Assembly (NCBI GenBank): GCA_024233345.1
Contig: JACKPT010000006.1
Location: 1 to 64,000 of the forward strand
Direction of reading: 5' to 3'
DNA from: Verrucomicrobiota bacterium
Lineage (GTDB): Bacteria; Verrucomicrobiota; Kiritimatiellia; CAIVKH01
DNA length: 64,000 nucleotides
Shown: positions 42,710-52,293 of the stretch, piece by piece
Layout: every line of letters begins with the position of its first letter
Numbering within the stretch: the stretch's first letter is position 1
Notes under the pieces: model-generated
What the model saw: the letters and a program-made list of their open reading frames with translations, nothing else
What the model was told of the DNA's origin: nothing
The model's database searches: none
Made by a program: the position numbers and the translations under genes

Positions 42710-45339
42710 TGAGAGCGCCGCGCGTTTGGAGGTGCTGCATGGCCTCGCTGTTGCTTTCCACCCTGGCCGCATGGCCGGAGACTTCCTTTATGCAAATCCT
42801 CAAGCAATCCAATGATGGTCTCCAGCGCACAGTGCTGGACAATGGCTTGGTCTGCCTGGTCAAGGAAGATCACAGCGCCCCGGTTGTAGCCGTGCAGATC
42901 TGGGTCGGTTCAGGCGCCATTCACGAGGGGCGCTTTCTCGGCTCCGGTCTCGCCCATTACATGGAACACATGATCTTCAAGGGGACACCCACCCTCGGAC
43001 CTGCGGATATCAGCCGCACCATCGATGAGGCCGGGGGGAATATCAATGCCTATACCGCACATGACCGCACCGTCTTCTACTGTGACCTGCCCTCCAAAAA
43101 CTGGAAGGTCGGGGTGGACATTCTTTCCGATGCGGTGATGAACGCCACCCTGCCCGAGGACGAGTGGGAGCGGGAAAAGAAGGTCATTCTCCGCGAGTTT
43201 GCCATGGGGTATGACAGCCCCGAACGGGTGCTCAGCAAACTGTTGTGGAGCACCGCATTCCGGACCCACCCCTACCGTCACCCGGTGATCGGCTACGAGG
43301 ATGTGTTTCGCAAACGCACCCGCGAGGACCTGCTGGCCTTTTTTCATGAAAACTATGTTCCGGACAACATGACCGCAGTGGTCATCGGCGACATCAATGC
43401 CAACGAGGTCCAGGAGCACCTGGCCACCGTGTTCAAGGACTTCGAGCGAAGGAACCGCCCCCCGGTAGTCCTCCCGTCCGAACCCCCGCAGTTATCCGAG
43501 CGGTTCGCCCGCAAAACCGGGCCGTATGAAGTGACCCGGATGGTCATGGCCTTTCATACAACCCCACTCAGCCACCCGGATACCCCGGCGCTGGATGTGC
43601 TCTCCGAAATTGTCGGCGATGGCCGCAGCTCCCGCCTTTACCGGAAGCTGCGGGATGAACTCCAGCTTGTGCACAGCATTGACGCCTGGTCCCATACCCC
43701 CCTTTCCGCCGGACTGTTTGGCATCACCGCCACGTTTCAGCCGGACCAGGAGAAAGAAGTCCTCCGGGTTCTGCATGACGAGATCGCGTCCTGGCAAACC
43801 ACCCCCTTCACCGAGGCGGAAATCGAGAAGGCTCGCAGGCGGCAATTGGTCCGGGAGCTGGGTAGTCTCCAAACCATGAGCGGGCAGGCCAGCAGCTACG
43901 GCTCGGGCGAGTACTATGCGGGAAGTCCCCGGTATTCCGAAACCTATCTCGCCCAATTGGAAAGCGTAACCGCCGAGGACCTGACACGGGTGGTGCAAAC
44001 CTATCTGACCCAGCCCAATCAAACCACGGTCCTGTTGTCACCGGAGGCCGACCCCGCAGTCACCACCAACAAGACCGCCCCCAGCCCTTCCGCCACAGAC
44101 CTCCGGGACTCGATCAGCAAGGTGATGCTGCCCAATGGCACCCCGGTCATCATTCGCGAGGACCACCGGCTCCCATTCGTCCATATTGCCGCAGTCCTGG
44201 GCGGGGGCTTGCTTTCGGAGAGCGAGGACACCGCAGGCATTACCCAGCTCACCGCTGACATGCTGACCCGGGGAACCCAGCATCGCACCGGCATGGATAT
44301 TGCGGAATGGCTGGATCAGCGCGGGGCCTCCCTGAATGCCTTCTCCGGCCGGAACAGTTTTGGCCTGCTCGCCACCGGCTTGTCCGATGACGCCGATGAG
44401 GTGATGAAAACCCTGGCCGAGTGCCTGCTCCAGCCCGCGTTTCCAGAACGGGAGCTCACCAAGCAGCGCACCGTACAGCTTGCGGCCATTCGACGCCAGC
44501 AGGAGCAGCCCATGCCGGTAGCTCAGGACCGTCTGCGCGAAGCCCTGTATCCCCACCACCCCTACCGATGGATTCCCGCCGGCCTGGAAGCCTCGGTCGC
44601 AAACCTGGATCGCGAAGCCCTGGTGGCCTATCACCGGGATCACCTGAAGGCCGGGAACCTGGTGATTTCCGTGTTTGGCGATATCACCGCCGAACAGGCG
44701 GAGACCCTCGCCCGCCAAGCGTTTTCCGGACTACCAGCCGGATCCCTGGACCGGACCGTCCCTCAACCCCAACCCCCAACCGGCCCCGAACACATCGCGG
44801 AAACCCATACCGGAGAGCAGGCCGTGTTACTCGTCGGCTATCCCGGGGTGGATGTCTTTGACCCAAGAGTGGACAGCCTCAGCATTCTGGACCGGGTACT
44901 CTCCGGCCTTTCCTCAGATCTGGCCATTGAAGTTCGCGACAAGCGCGGCCTGGTCTATTACATCGGAGCATCCAGCCTGGTCGGCCTCGCTCCCGGCTTT
45001 GTGGCCCTCTATGCGGGAACCACCGGCGATGCGATCTCCGAGGTGGAAACTTTGATGCAATCCGAAGTGGACCGGCTGACATCCCAGGGGCCTCGCCCCG
45101 AAGAGTTCGAGCGCGCGCGCGAACAAATTCTTGCCGCCAATGACATGAGCCTTCAAAGCAATCTCGACCTCGCCCAAACCTGCGCATTGCATGAACTGTA
45201 CGGGCTTGGGTATGACTACCCGCTGACCCTTGAACAGCGCATGCAGGCTCTGAATCGGGAACAGGTGCAGAAGGCCGCAGCCTCCCTGTTTGATCCGGCT
45301 CACAAAGTGGTGGTGGCAGTCACCCCGGAACACGAGTAA
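42709..45339 (+). CDS. M16-family zinc metallopeptidase, two-domain
   Basis: An 876-residue insulinase-type peptidase with signal-like N-terminus (CCMASLLLSTLAAWPETSF). The first M16 repeat (residues about 30-430) has the inverted zinc motif HYMEHMIFKGT (HxxEH) and the third ligand in EREKKVILREF. The second repeat starts near VMLPNGTPVIIREDHR and lacks the zinc site, with the R/Y-type pair in RDKRGLVYYIG that supports catalysis. It probably degrades peptides in the periplasm. Tightly coupled to the upstream Minf_1886 gene. Confidence 0.92.
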   Translation: MRAPRVWRCCMASLLLSTLAAWPETSFMQILKQSNDGLQRTVLDNGLVCLVKEDHSAPVVAVQIWVGSGAIHEGRFLGSGLAHYMEHMIFKGTPTLGPADISRTIDEAGGNINAYTAHDRTVFYCDLPSKNWKVGVDILSDAVMNATLPEDEWEREKKVILREFAMGYDSPERVLSKLLWSTAFRTHPYRHPVIGYEDVFRKRTREDLLAFFHENYVPDNMTAVVIGDINANEVQEHLATVFKDFERRNRPPVVLPSEPPQLSERFARKTGPYEVTRMVMAFHTTPLSHPDTPALDVLSEIVGDGRSSRLYRKLRDELQLVHSIDAWSHTPLSAGLFGITATFQPDQEKEVLRVLHDEIASWQTTPFTEAEIEKARRRQLVRELGSLQTMSGQASSYGSGEYYAGSPRYSETYLAQLESVTAEDLTRVVQTYLTQPNQTTVLLSPEADPAVTTNKTAPSPSATDLRDSISKVMLPNGTPVIIREDHRLPFVHIAAVLGGGLLSESEDTAGITQLTADMLTRGTQHRTGMDIAEWLDQRGASLNAFSGRNSFGLLATGLSDDADEVMKTLAECLLQPAFPERELTKQRTVQLAAIRRQQEQPMPVAQDRLREALYPHHPYRWIPAGLEASVANLDREALVAYHRDHLKAGNLVISVFGDITAEQAETLARQAFSGLPAGSLDRTVPQPQPPTGPEHIAETHTGEQAVLLVGYPGVDVFDPRVDSLSILDRVLSGLSSDLAIEVRDKRGLVYYIGASSLVGLAPGFVALYAGTTGDAISEVETLMQSEVDRLTSQGPRPEEFERAREQILAANDMSLQSNLDLAQTCALHELYGLGYDYPLTLEQRMQALNREQVQKAAASLFDPAHKVVVAVTPEHE

Positions 45340-45368
45340 GCCCTCGGGGTGGCGGTCCCTGCCCCCAC

Positions 45369-45448
45369 GCGCCTTGCCCCGCAGTTGCGGCGCCTGCGGC
45401 GCTACTACAAACAGCAGGAAGGGGGTTCGTAGTAGGTTCGCAGACGCG
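45369..45448. repeat. Copy of the GTAGTAG palindromic element
   Basis: GCGCCTTGCCCCGC ... GGCGCTACTACAAAC (45369-45412) and, inverted, TTCGTAGTAGGTTCGC (from 45426). Shares ACCTTGCCCCGC and GCTACTACAAAC blocks with the element at 41259-41354. Lies between the M16 peptidase gene and uppP. Confidence 0.65.
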
Positions 45449-45591
45449 AAGCGTCAAGAACCGTTACGAGCAAGAATATGACCGCACGTCCGCCACGTGC
45501 GACTTCACCCCGGCTTCGACACTGCCAGCGCTTCCGCAATTCCGAATCGTCCATTGACGCAGGATGTAGTCTTCGGACACTATGAGCGGTC

Positions 45592-46395
45592 ATGGATGGT
45601 CTTTCCAATCAACTGCTGGCGGTGATCCTCGGTATTCTGGAGGGTTTGACCGAGTTTCTACCCATCTCCTCGACCGGGCACCTGATCCTGGCCGGGGAGT
45701 GGCTGGGGTTCAGCGACAACCCGCTTTCCGGAACCTTTGAAGTGGTGATTCAGCTGGGTGCGATCATGGCGGTGGTCGTGATGTTTCGCGGGCGATTCGT
45801 GGAACTGGCCTCCTTTCGAAAGGTGCCGGGGTTTCATGGGCGACGTGGGGTCGGCCTGCTGTTTCTGACCACCCTGCCCGCGCTGGTCTTCGGGCTGCTG
45901 GCCCATGACCTGATCAAAGAACACCTGTTTGCCCCCTCCATGGTGGGGGTCGGATTGGCGATCGGCGCGATCTGGATTCTGGTCACCGAGCACAGTTACC
46001 GCCAGACCGACCCTCAACCGCTGGACGCCCTGAACTGGAAAACCGCATTGGGTATCGGCCTGTTCCAATGCCTTGCCATGTGGCCGGGCATGTCCCGTTC
46101 CGCCAGTACCATCCTCGGGGGTATGCTGCTTGGACTCGACCGCAAATCCGCCACGGAATACTCCTTTTTTGCCGCTGTACCGGTGATGGTCGCGGCCACC
46201 GCCTATGATCTCTACAAGGGCTGGGGAGCCCTGAACCAAGAGTCCGTCATATTGCTGGTGATCGGCTTGGTCACGGCCTTTTTCTCCGCATGGTTTGCGG
46301 TCAAGGCCTTGATTGTCTTTGTCGGAAAACACTCGCTCAGTGCCTTTGCCTGGTATCGCCTCGCCCTCGCCGCCCTCGTGTTTTGGATTTTTTAG
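45592..46395 (+). CDS. uppP: Undecaprenyl-diphosphatase
   Basis: Inner-membrane phosphatase recycling undecaprenyl pyrophosphate for cell-wall synthesis (BacA, also giving bacitracin resistance). The 267-residue protein shows EGLTEFLPISSTGHL near the N-terminus, with the Glu-rich catalytic motif, and WPGMSRSASTILGGMLLGL with the second half (GMSRSxST). About eight transmembrane helices. Complete. Confidence 0.95.
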   Translation: MDGLSNQLLAVILGILEGLTEFLPISSTGHLILAGEWLGFSDNPLSGTFEVVIQLGAIMAVVVMFRGRFVELASFRKVPGFHGRRGVGLLFLTTLPALVFGLLAHDLIKEHLFAPSMVGVGLAIGAIWILVTEHSYRQTDPQPLDALNWKTALGIGLFQCLAMWPGMSRSASTILGGMLLGLDRKSATEYSFFAAVPVMVAATAYDLYKGWGALNQESVILLVIGLVTAFFSAWFAVKALIVFVGKHSLSAFAWYRLALAALVFWIF

Positions 46396-46432
46396 CCGTG
46401 ATGGTGTGGACAAGGAAATGCTTTAACCTATG

Positions 46433-46676
46433 AAAAATTGCCTGGCCCATTCCACCCTTCGGGCTGAAGGCCCGCCATTCGACAGCCTGGGGCAAGCGCA
46501 GCGCAGCAGCCCCAGGGAAACAGAATGAAAAAAGGCCCGGAGCGCGAATGGAGCGAGACCCGAACAACAGAACCAAGATCTCGCCCCGACGCGCTCAACG
46601 GTGAGGTCTCGCACCCACAACCCAGGGCCGCGCTTCGCTTGCCCTGGGCTATCGAGTTTGCGGGCCTTCAGCCCGC
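46433..46676. repeat. Inverted pair of 57-bp repeats plus REP-like motif
   Basis: The left copy (46460-46517) begins CGGGCTGAAGGCCCGC and continues through GGGGCAAGCG to CCCCAGGG. The right copy (46621-46676) is the inverse, CCCAGGGCCGCGCTTCGCTT to GGCCTTCAGCCCG. A GGGCCAGGCAATTT motif in inverse orientation lies at 46433-46449. About 100 bp separate the copies. No gene is seen in 46396-46759. Confidence 0.7.
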
Positions 46677-46759
46677 TGATTCAATCCATCACACCGTTCA
46701 ACTGCTCTTTCTAGGTTCAATCGCAGCCCCGGATTAATCAGGTTCGTGAATAATCCGGG

Positions 46760-47146
46760 TCAGCGGGCCTTCCACCGATGCCCACAGGCCTCGCAGGTCC
46801 ATTGATGCTTGACCCATAGCAAGGGAATGCCGAGCAGGGCAAGCGACAGGAAAGCAAAGCGGCGGGACACATTCTCGTAGTGGGTTTGATCCGAACCGCA
46901 GGCCGGACAGGCGGTTATCCCCGAAGCCACCGCCGGTGGGGATTCCTCACCGAGCAGGGCTCGCGCCCGATCCAGATCTGCCTCGTCCACCTGAACCCGG
47001 ATGCCGCCAATCGCGGTCGCATACAGGGGATTCATGATCACCGTTCCCTGATCGGGAATAAAGGAACGAATTCCCTCCGATTCAAGACGCGCACACACCA
47101 GATCCGCCTCGGTGATCCATTGAACGGTAGTAAGGGTGACCCACAT
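46760..47146 (-). CDS. DUF2007-like protein with C-terminal zinc ribbon
   Basis: A 128-residue protein. WITEADLVCARLESEGIRSFIPDQG is a DUF2007-type signal-transducing-like domain (residues 8-70). The C-terminal part has ACPACGSDQTHYEN and a hydrophobic helix (FLSLALLGIPLLWV) followed by CEACGHRWKAR, so two CxxC pairs make a zinc ribbon around a membrane-facing helix. The ATG at 47146 fits the family start; sequence upstream in frame is not coding-like. Confidence 0.72.
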   Translation of the reverse strand: MWVTLTTVQWITEADLVCARLESEGIRSFIPDQGTVIMNPLYATAIGGIRVQVDEADLDRARALLGEESPPAVASGITACPACGSDQTHYENVSRRFAFLSLALLGIPLLWVKHQWTCEACGHRWKAR

Positions 47147-47323
47147 GGCGGAACGATACAGCAAAAAGCCCGCCTGCGCGAGCGTAGATGCCGGGGGCGG
47201 GAAACCGAGCCCGGTAAAAAGACCTTGGCGAGCGAGGCCAGGATAGGCTACCGTCCCGGTTCTTTTATGGCCCTGCCCATCGCGTCGGGGCATAAAATCG
47301 GGAACCAGTCAGAGGACAAAACC

Positions 47324-47896
47324 ATGTACAGTGCATCAGATTTACGCAAGGGATTGAAAATTGAGTGGGAGGGAACCCCCTTCGAAATTACCGAGTTCCA
47401 ATTTGTGAAGCCGGGCAAGGGCCAGGCGATGTACAAGACCCGGATTCGCAATTTGCTCACCGGCACCACCCAGGAGCGAACCTTCCGCGAGGTCGAAAAA
47501 ATCGGTAAGCCGGATCTGATTGAGCGGGATCTCCAATTTTCCTATGCCCATGGAGACGATTTTGTATTCAGCGACCCTGAGACCTATGAAGAATACACGA
47601 TTACCGCCGAGCAACTCGGGAACAACCGCTGGTTCATCGTCGAAGACATGATCGTCGCGGTGCTGTTCTTCAACGGCAAGCCGATCGACATTACCCTGCC
47701 CTACTTTATTGAGAAGGAAATCACCGAAACCGAACCCGGGGTGCGCGGGGATACCGCGACCAACGTGACCAAGCCCGCATTTATCGACAACGGATATGAA
47801 ATCGCGGTGCCGCTGTTCATCAGTCAGGGCGACGTCGTCCGCATCGATACCCGAACCGGCAAGTATGCCGACCGGGTCAGCACCGGGCGCAAGTAG
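47324..47896 (+). CDS. efp: Elongation factor P
   Basis: Relieves ribosome stalling at polyproline stretches. The 190-residue protein has three beta-barrel domains: N-terminal SASDLRKGLKIEWEGTPF with the modification loop KPGKGQ, in which Lys32 is the residue expected to be beta-lysylated; a middle OB domain; and a C-terminal OB domain ending IDTRTGKYADRVSTGRK. AGAGGA lies before the ATG at 47324. The loop lysine matches the EpmA type substrate and the epmA gene follows directly. Confidence 0.95.
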   Translation: MYSASDLRKGLKIEWEGTPFEITEFQFVKPGKGQAMYKTRIRNLLTGTTQERTFREVEKIGKPDLIERDLQFSYAHGDDFVFSDPETYEEYTITAEQLGNNRWFIVEDMIVAVLFFNGKPIDITLPYFIEKEITETEPGVRGDTATNVTKPAFIDNGYEIAVPLFISQGDVVRIDTRTGKYADRVSTGRK

Positions 47897-47988
47897 AACT
47901 CCCCACGCCGGGGCCCGTTCGACCGGGAGGAGCGGTGCCGGGAGCGCCCAGCCCACCACCTGGGGGAATCTGCGGAAGCGGGGCAGCG

Positions 47989-48933
47989 ATGCAAAACCGT
48001 AATCTCAAGCGTACGGCCAGGCTGAACGCCCTGAAGCCGCGCCTCGAAGCCAGGCACCAATGCCTGAAAGCGATCCGGGCCTGGTTTGATCAGCAGGGAT
48101 TCCTCGAAGTGGAAACGCCCATCCGGATTCCCAGCCCGGCCTTGGAGCAGTATATCGATGCCGAACCCAGCGGACAGGGGTTTCTGCGCACCTCCCCGGA
48201 GTTCCACTTAAAGCGCATGCTCGCGGCCGGCTATGACCGGCTCTATCAAATCGGCCCCTGTTTTCGGCAGGGAGAACGGGGGGCAATCCACCATCCCGAA
48301 TTTTCGATGCTTGAATGGTATCGGACCGGAGCGACCTATCGGGAGATTCTTGACGATACCACCCAACTGATTCGCGCCTGTGCCCGGGCCCTGCATGGGT
48401 CGCTCCGATGGGAGACCCATCGCGGCATGATCGATGTCGGTCAGGACTGGCAGCGCCTCACCGTGGCCGATGCCTTTCAACAATACGCGGGTTGGGATCC
48501 GGTTGCCCGATGGGATGCCGAACGGTTCGATGTGGACCTGGTCGAAAAAGTGGAACCCGGCCTGCCCCACGATCGCCCGGTCATCTTGATGGACTATCCG
48601 CTGCCAGCCGCCGCCTTTTCACGGAGAAGCAGGCTGAACCCTGGGGTTGCAGAACGATGGGAACTCTATCTGGCCGGGATGGAAATCGCCAACGCCTACA
48701 GCGAACTGACCGACCCTGACGAGCAGGCAATGCGCTATGAACAGGATGCGGCGGACCGGAGACGGCGCGGCAAGCCGGTTTATCCAAGGGATGAAGCCTT
48801 CTTACAAGCCTTGCACGAAGGTCTGCCGGAATGTGCAGGCATCGCTCTAGGGGTGGACCGGCTGGTGATGGCCCTGACCGGTGCCGAAACCCTGGATGAG
48901 GTTGTGGCTTTCCGGGAGATCATCCCGGACTGA
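47989..48933 (+). CDS. epmA: EF-P lysine lysyltransferase EpmA (PoxA/GenX)
   Basis: A truncated lysyl-tRNA synthetase paralogue of 314 residues, with no anticodon-binding domain, that activates (R)-beta-lysine and attaches it to EF-P. Class II synthetase motifs are seen: motif 2 as IGPCFRQGERGAIHHPEFSM, motif 3 as CAGIALGVDRLVM; EVETPIRIPSPALEQYIDA is typical EpmA. It is 92 bases downstream of efp. The companion aminomutase EpmB is not in the window. Confidence 0.92.
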   Translation: MQNRNLKRTARLNALKPRLEARHQCLKAIRAWFDQQGFLEVETPIRIPSPALEQYIDAEPSGQGFLRTSPEFHLKRMLAAGYDRLYQIGPCFRQGERGAIHHPEFSMLEWYRTGATYREILDDTTQLIRACARALHGSLRWETHRGMIDVGQDWQRLTVADAFQQYAGWDPVARWDAERFDVDLVEKVEPGLPHDRPVILMDYPLPAAAFSRRSRLNPGVAERWELYLAGMEIANAYSELTDPDEQAMRYEQDAADRRRRGKPVYPRDEAFLQALHEGLPECAGIALGVDRLVMALTGAETLDEVVAFREIIPD

Positions 48934-48936
48934 GCG

Positions 48937-49371
48937 CTACTGGTCGAGGGTTTCGATGCCGGATACGGCCCCGTCCACAAACTCGACCCGCACCCGTTCA
49001 TACTCCGTTTTCTGCTCGACATCCACCCACACATCCTCGCGGGAACTTCTCATCCGCCCGGAGTCATCCCGGTACCGAACGGTAACATCGGCCCGTTGGC
49101 GATCCATCCGGGTTTGGGTTGCGGTGTAGGACCAAACCTCTGAGGTGCCCTTCTCGGTGGTCCGGCGGTATTCACGATTCGGTTTGCCGAGGGCGAGATA
49201 AACCGCATCCTTGGGAAAGCCGATGGCAATCTTGCCGGTCATGACCGAGGCCTGCACATCGGGCGCGAGGGCGTCAAACAATTCCGGATTCTTCTTGATA
49301 CGAGACTCCGGGGTGGCACACCCCATGACAAGGGCAACCCACAGCAAACCGAGGACTGTTCTTATGTTCAT
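48937..49371 (-). CDS. Small lipoprotein (SmpA/OmlA-like)
   Basis: A 144-residue lipoprotein with lipobox LVMGC at residue about 18. The mature part contains KIAIGFPKDAVYLALGKPNR, resembling the SmpA/OmlA domain (outer-membrane assembly-type), then EVWSYTATQTRM and a basic stretch. Anchoring in the inner or outer membrane is not decided by sequence. Convergent with epmA, with four bases between stop codons. Confidence 0.72.
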   Translation of the reverse strand: MNIRTVLGLLWVALVMGCATPESRIKKNPELFDALAPDVQASVMTGKIAIGFPKDAVYLALGKPNREYRRTTEKGTSEVWSYTATQTRMDRQRADVTVRYRDDSGRMRSSREDVWVDVEQKTEYERVRVEFVDGAVSGIETLDQ

Positions 49372-49453
49372 GTTTCCACGTTACCTCCGGGAGCTGATCG
49401 ATGCAAACGCGAAGCGTTGACGGGTTCCGGCCAATTCTCTACAACCAATCGGC

Positions 49454-50254
49454 ATGACCCGAAAACCGCGCATCCTGATGTTGACCGGATATGGCTTGAA
49501 TTGTGAAGACGAATCAAGCCGGGCCTGGGAGCTGGCCGGGGCCGAGGTGATCCGTCAGCACCTGCAGGATGCCATGGAGGATCCCTCGGGGTTGCGCGAT
49601 GTCCAGGGGTTGATGTTCATCGGCGGTTTTTCCTTTGGCGACCACATGACCTCCGGCCACGTGTTTGCTCACCGCGTCCGGCATCATCTCGGCGATGAAC
49701 TGCGGACCTTCCGGGACCGGGGCGGCATTGTCCTCGGGGTCTGCAACGGATTTCAAATCCTGACCAAGCTTGGCTTATTGCCGGGGTTCGAGCCGGAACT
49801 GAAGCCCGCCATCAGCCTGATGCAAAACGACTGCGGACGGTTCCAAAACTATTGGGTGACCCTCGGGTTCGATCCGAAGTCCCCCTGTATCTTTACCCGT
49901 GGATTGGATCGCCTGGACCTGCCGATCCGGCATGGCGAGGGCAAGGTTTTCACGCCTGACAAGGCCCTGTTTGAGCGCATTCGCCAACAGGGCTGCATTC
50001 CCTGTCGCTATCTGGATGACCGGGGCCAGTCAGCCCGCAAGCCCCCAGCCAATCCCAATGGCTCCCTTGATGCCGCCGCAGGTTTATGCGATCCCAGCGG
50101 GCGGGTATTCGGGCTGATGCCTCACCCCGAAGCCTACTTGTTTCCTGAGAACCACCCGCAATGGGACCGCCAGAAAACACAGGGCACACTGCCTGAAACC
50201 GGCGGTGGGCTGGCCCTGTTCAAGAACGCCGTGGACTATCTCCGCGCGGCTTGA
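49454..50254 (+). CDS. purQ: Phosphoribosylformylglycinamidine synthase subunit PurQ
   Basis: Glutaminase subunit that supplies ammonia for the FGAR to FGAM step of purine synthesis. Class I glutamine amidotransferase triad: GVCNGFQIL (Cys), and MPHPEAYLF (His and Glu). The 266 residues are the longer PurQ form. PurL and PurS genes are not adjacent. Confidence 0.92.
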   Translation: MTRKPRILMLTGYGLNCEDESSRAWELAGAEVIRQHLQDAMEDPSGLRDVQGLMFIGGFSFGDHMTSGHVFAHRVRHHLGDELRTFRDRGGIVLGVCNGFQILTKLGLLPGFEPELKPAISLMQNDCGRFQNYWVTLGFDPKSPCIFTRGLDRLDLPIRHGEGKVFTPDKALFERIRQQGCIPCRYLDDRGQSARKPPANPNGSLDAAAGLCDPSGRVFGLMPHPEAYLFPENHPQWDRQKTQGTLPETGGGLALFKNAVDYLRAA

Positions 50255-50264
50255 GCGGATGGTT

Positions 50265-51506
50265 CTACCAGGGCAGGGCCGACGAACGGCCCGCAGGCTC
50301 ATCCCCCAAGCCCCGGATTTCGGTACCGACCCCGGTTGAAAACCGGGAGCCATAGGCCCCTCCCGCGCCTGCATTGATATCGCGGTTCAACAGCGAGGAG
50401 GACGCCCCGGCCCCACGATCCAGGGAGGAGCCCCCATAGGCATTGTCCGGCGATGACCGCCAGGAAGAACCAAGGCCGGCGCCCACTGCGGAGGACCCGA
50501 TTCGACTTCCCCCGTCATACATGCTGCGACCGGGATCCGTTGATCCAGCAACGCCCCCACCCCATGCGGACAGCCCGCCCGGCTCATACCCGGGCCCGAA
50601 AGGACCAGATCCGGAGGCTCCGCCCAGCGCATTGTACTCGAACAGAGAACCGCCGCCGGGATCATCCCCCAGATCTTCCAGTCGCGACGCACCACCCGAC
50701 GAAAAGTCCTCCCGCTCCCCCCAATTCAGGGCCTCCAACCGGTCCTCAAGATAACGGCTTTCCTGATAGGTTTCGGCGGCGGCGCCATAGGGACTCGCCG
50801 GATCCGACGGGAGCCCCCGGACCGATCCAACCTCCGGGGCTGCCGATTCAAATTCACCCGAAGTGGTCTCTCCCTCCGGTGAATCCACCGCTGGGTCGTT
50901 CCCGGCCGCGCTGCGATCAATTTCGACACTGAGGAACAAGCCGTCATTGCGGCGAAGGGTGGAATCGATGCCAAACGGGCTCTCCGATGAACGTATGCGC
51001 GAGGCGACCTCTGCGTGCTCCCCTTCCCCCGGAGAAGGTTCGTCAAACAGCAGTTCTTCCATTTCCTCATCCGTCAACCCGGTGGTTTCATCGCGATCCG
51101 TTTCTTCCTGGTCCTTGCGAGCGCTCAGCACTTCCTTGGCCAGCCACCCCCAACCACTCTCGGGATCTTCTTCCCCGTCATCGCGAACCGCCGGGCTCAC
51201 CACCCGACCCGGCTTCTGCATCACGGAGTCGGAAAGAACGGGCGGAGCATCCACTTCGAGTCCGCCTTGATCGGCGGCCCGGTAATCGGGCAAGCGATCA
51301 AAATCCAACCCCGCAGCCTCGCGATCCTCCTGCAGATCGGTCAGCGAAAATTCATGCACCCTGACCCGGCCCCGGTACTCACGATTCTGGCGGGAACCCG
51401 TCTCGGTGTCGGATGCGAACAGATCAAACATTTCCCCCCGCGCCGGATCGCCCGCCATCAGGACCGCCAGCAAAGCAGAAAAACAGATTCGCACAGACAT
51501 AGACAT
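50265..51506 (-). CDS. Exported low-complexity Gly/Ser/Asp/Glu-rich protein
   Basis: A 413-residue protein with a signal peptide (SVRICFSALLAVLMAGDPARG). The middle is acidic and the C-terminal 150 residues are Gly/Ser-rich (SSAVGAGLGSSWRSS, RGAGASSSLLNRDINAG), so probably largely disordered. Start at the ATG at 51506; the upstream in-frame region is not signal-like. Function unknown. Confidence 0.6.
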   Translation of the reverse strand: MSMSVRICFSALLAVLMAGDPARGEMFDLFASDTETGSRQNREYRGRVRVHEFSLTDLQEDREAAGLDFDRLPDYRAADQGGLEVDAPPVLSDSVMQKPGRVVSPAVRDDGEEDPESGWGWLAKEVLSARKDQEETDRDETTGLTDEEMEELLFDEPSPGEGEHAEVASRIRSSESPFGIDSTLRRNDGLFLSVEIDRSAAGNDPAVDSPEGETTSGEFESAAPEVGSVRGLPSDPASPYGAAAETYQESRYLEDRLEALNWGEREDFSSGGASRLEDLGDDPGGGSLFEYNALGGASGSGPFGPGYEPGGLSAWGGGVAGSTDPGRSMYDGGSRIGSSAVGAGLGSSWRSSPDNAYGGSSLDRGAGASSSLLNRDINAGAGGAYGSRFSTGVGTEIRGLGDEPAGRSSALPW

Positions 51507-51576
51507 GGTGTGTAGTCTACGCCCATCCCCCACCTCCGTCAAAGAGATGCCAACCGGAATTCCCCCCGTTTCGCGA

Positions 51577-51612
51577 CAAAAAAAGCCCCGGTCCGCGATG
51601 GCCGACCGGGGC
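51577..51612 (-). terminator. Rho-independent terminator after the NYN-type gene
   Basis: On the minus strand GCCCCGGTC and GACCGGGGC arms pair around a 10-base loop, followed by a T7 run. Lies just downstream of the 51637 gene stop. Confidence 0.88.
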
Positions 51613-51636
51613 TTGCCATTGAGGGAGCGCTGAAGC

Positions 51637-52293
51637 TTACTCCACCAAATCGATGAGGTTTTTTACCGCGCTATCCGCATTGGATGGGGATCCCCCAGCC
51701 GCTCCGGACTCGGAATTTTCCGCCGGACGGTTGTCGCGGTTCTCGCCTCGCCGGCCCTGGTCTGGAGAGCCATTGCGACGCCCGCCACTGCGGCGGCGAC
51801 GATTTCGGGGTGGCCGGGAAGCCCCCCCGCTGCCGCCGGAAGCGCCATGGCTGCGTCCACCGCCGCCATCGCCCGACGCGAGCTCAAGACCCCGCCGCAA
51901 GGTGGTTGCCCTCATCAGCGAAGCACTGCCGGAAGCCAGTTGCGCTTCCAGGGCCGGACTTCCGGTCACCACCACGGATTTCCGCCCAAACCGGCGGGCC
52001 AGCATGGCCAACTGATCGTCGGAAGCCTTTGCATTCTCGGCGTAAAAGACCTGTACCCCGGCGTATTCGCCCTGGTGATCGACCTCCCGCAACGGGCGGC
52101 CTCCGAGAACCACCTTGACCGTGAGTTGCTCACGGCTGGCGAATTTCCCCAGCTTTTGAAGCAGTTGAACCCGCTCCACCGGACCGGACCGGTCTCCCCC
52201 GTCCAGCAATCGCTCGCCGTCGACAATCATGACCGAACACACACGGGACGAAGCCCCACCGCCGGTCAATAAGGATAAAAGTTTACCAATCAA
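51637..52293 (-). CDS. NYN/YacP-like PIN-fold protein with basic disordered tail
   Basis: A 218-residue protein. Residues about 15-130 (SVMIVDGERLLDGG, VKVVLGGRPLREV, VQVFYAENAKASDDQLAML, SVVVTGSPALEAQL) fit a NYN/YacP nuclease-like fold, with an early Asp and an ASDDQL acidic pair as candidate metal ligands. The C-terminal 80 residues are Gly/Arg/Asn-rich (PPRNRRRRSGGRRNGSPD) and would bind RNA. A role in RNA processing is inferred. Confidence 0.65.
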   Translation of the reverse strand: MIGKLLSLLTGGGASSRVCSVMIVDGERLLDGGDRSGPVERVQLLQKLGKFASREQLTVKVVLGGRPLREVDHQGEYAGVQVFYAENAKASDDQLAMLARRFGRKSVVVTGSPALEAQLASGSASLMRATTLRRGLELASGDGGGGRSHGASGGSGGASRPPRNRRRRSGGRRNGSPDQGRRGENRDNRPAENSESGAAGGSPSNADSAVKNLIDLVE

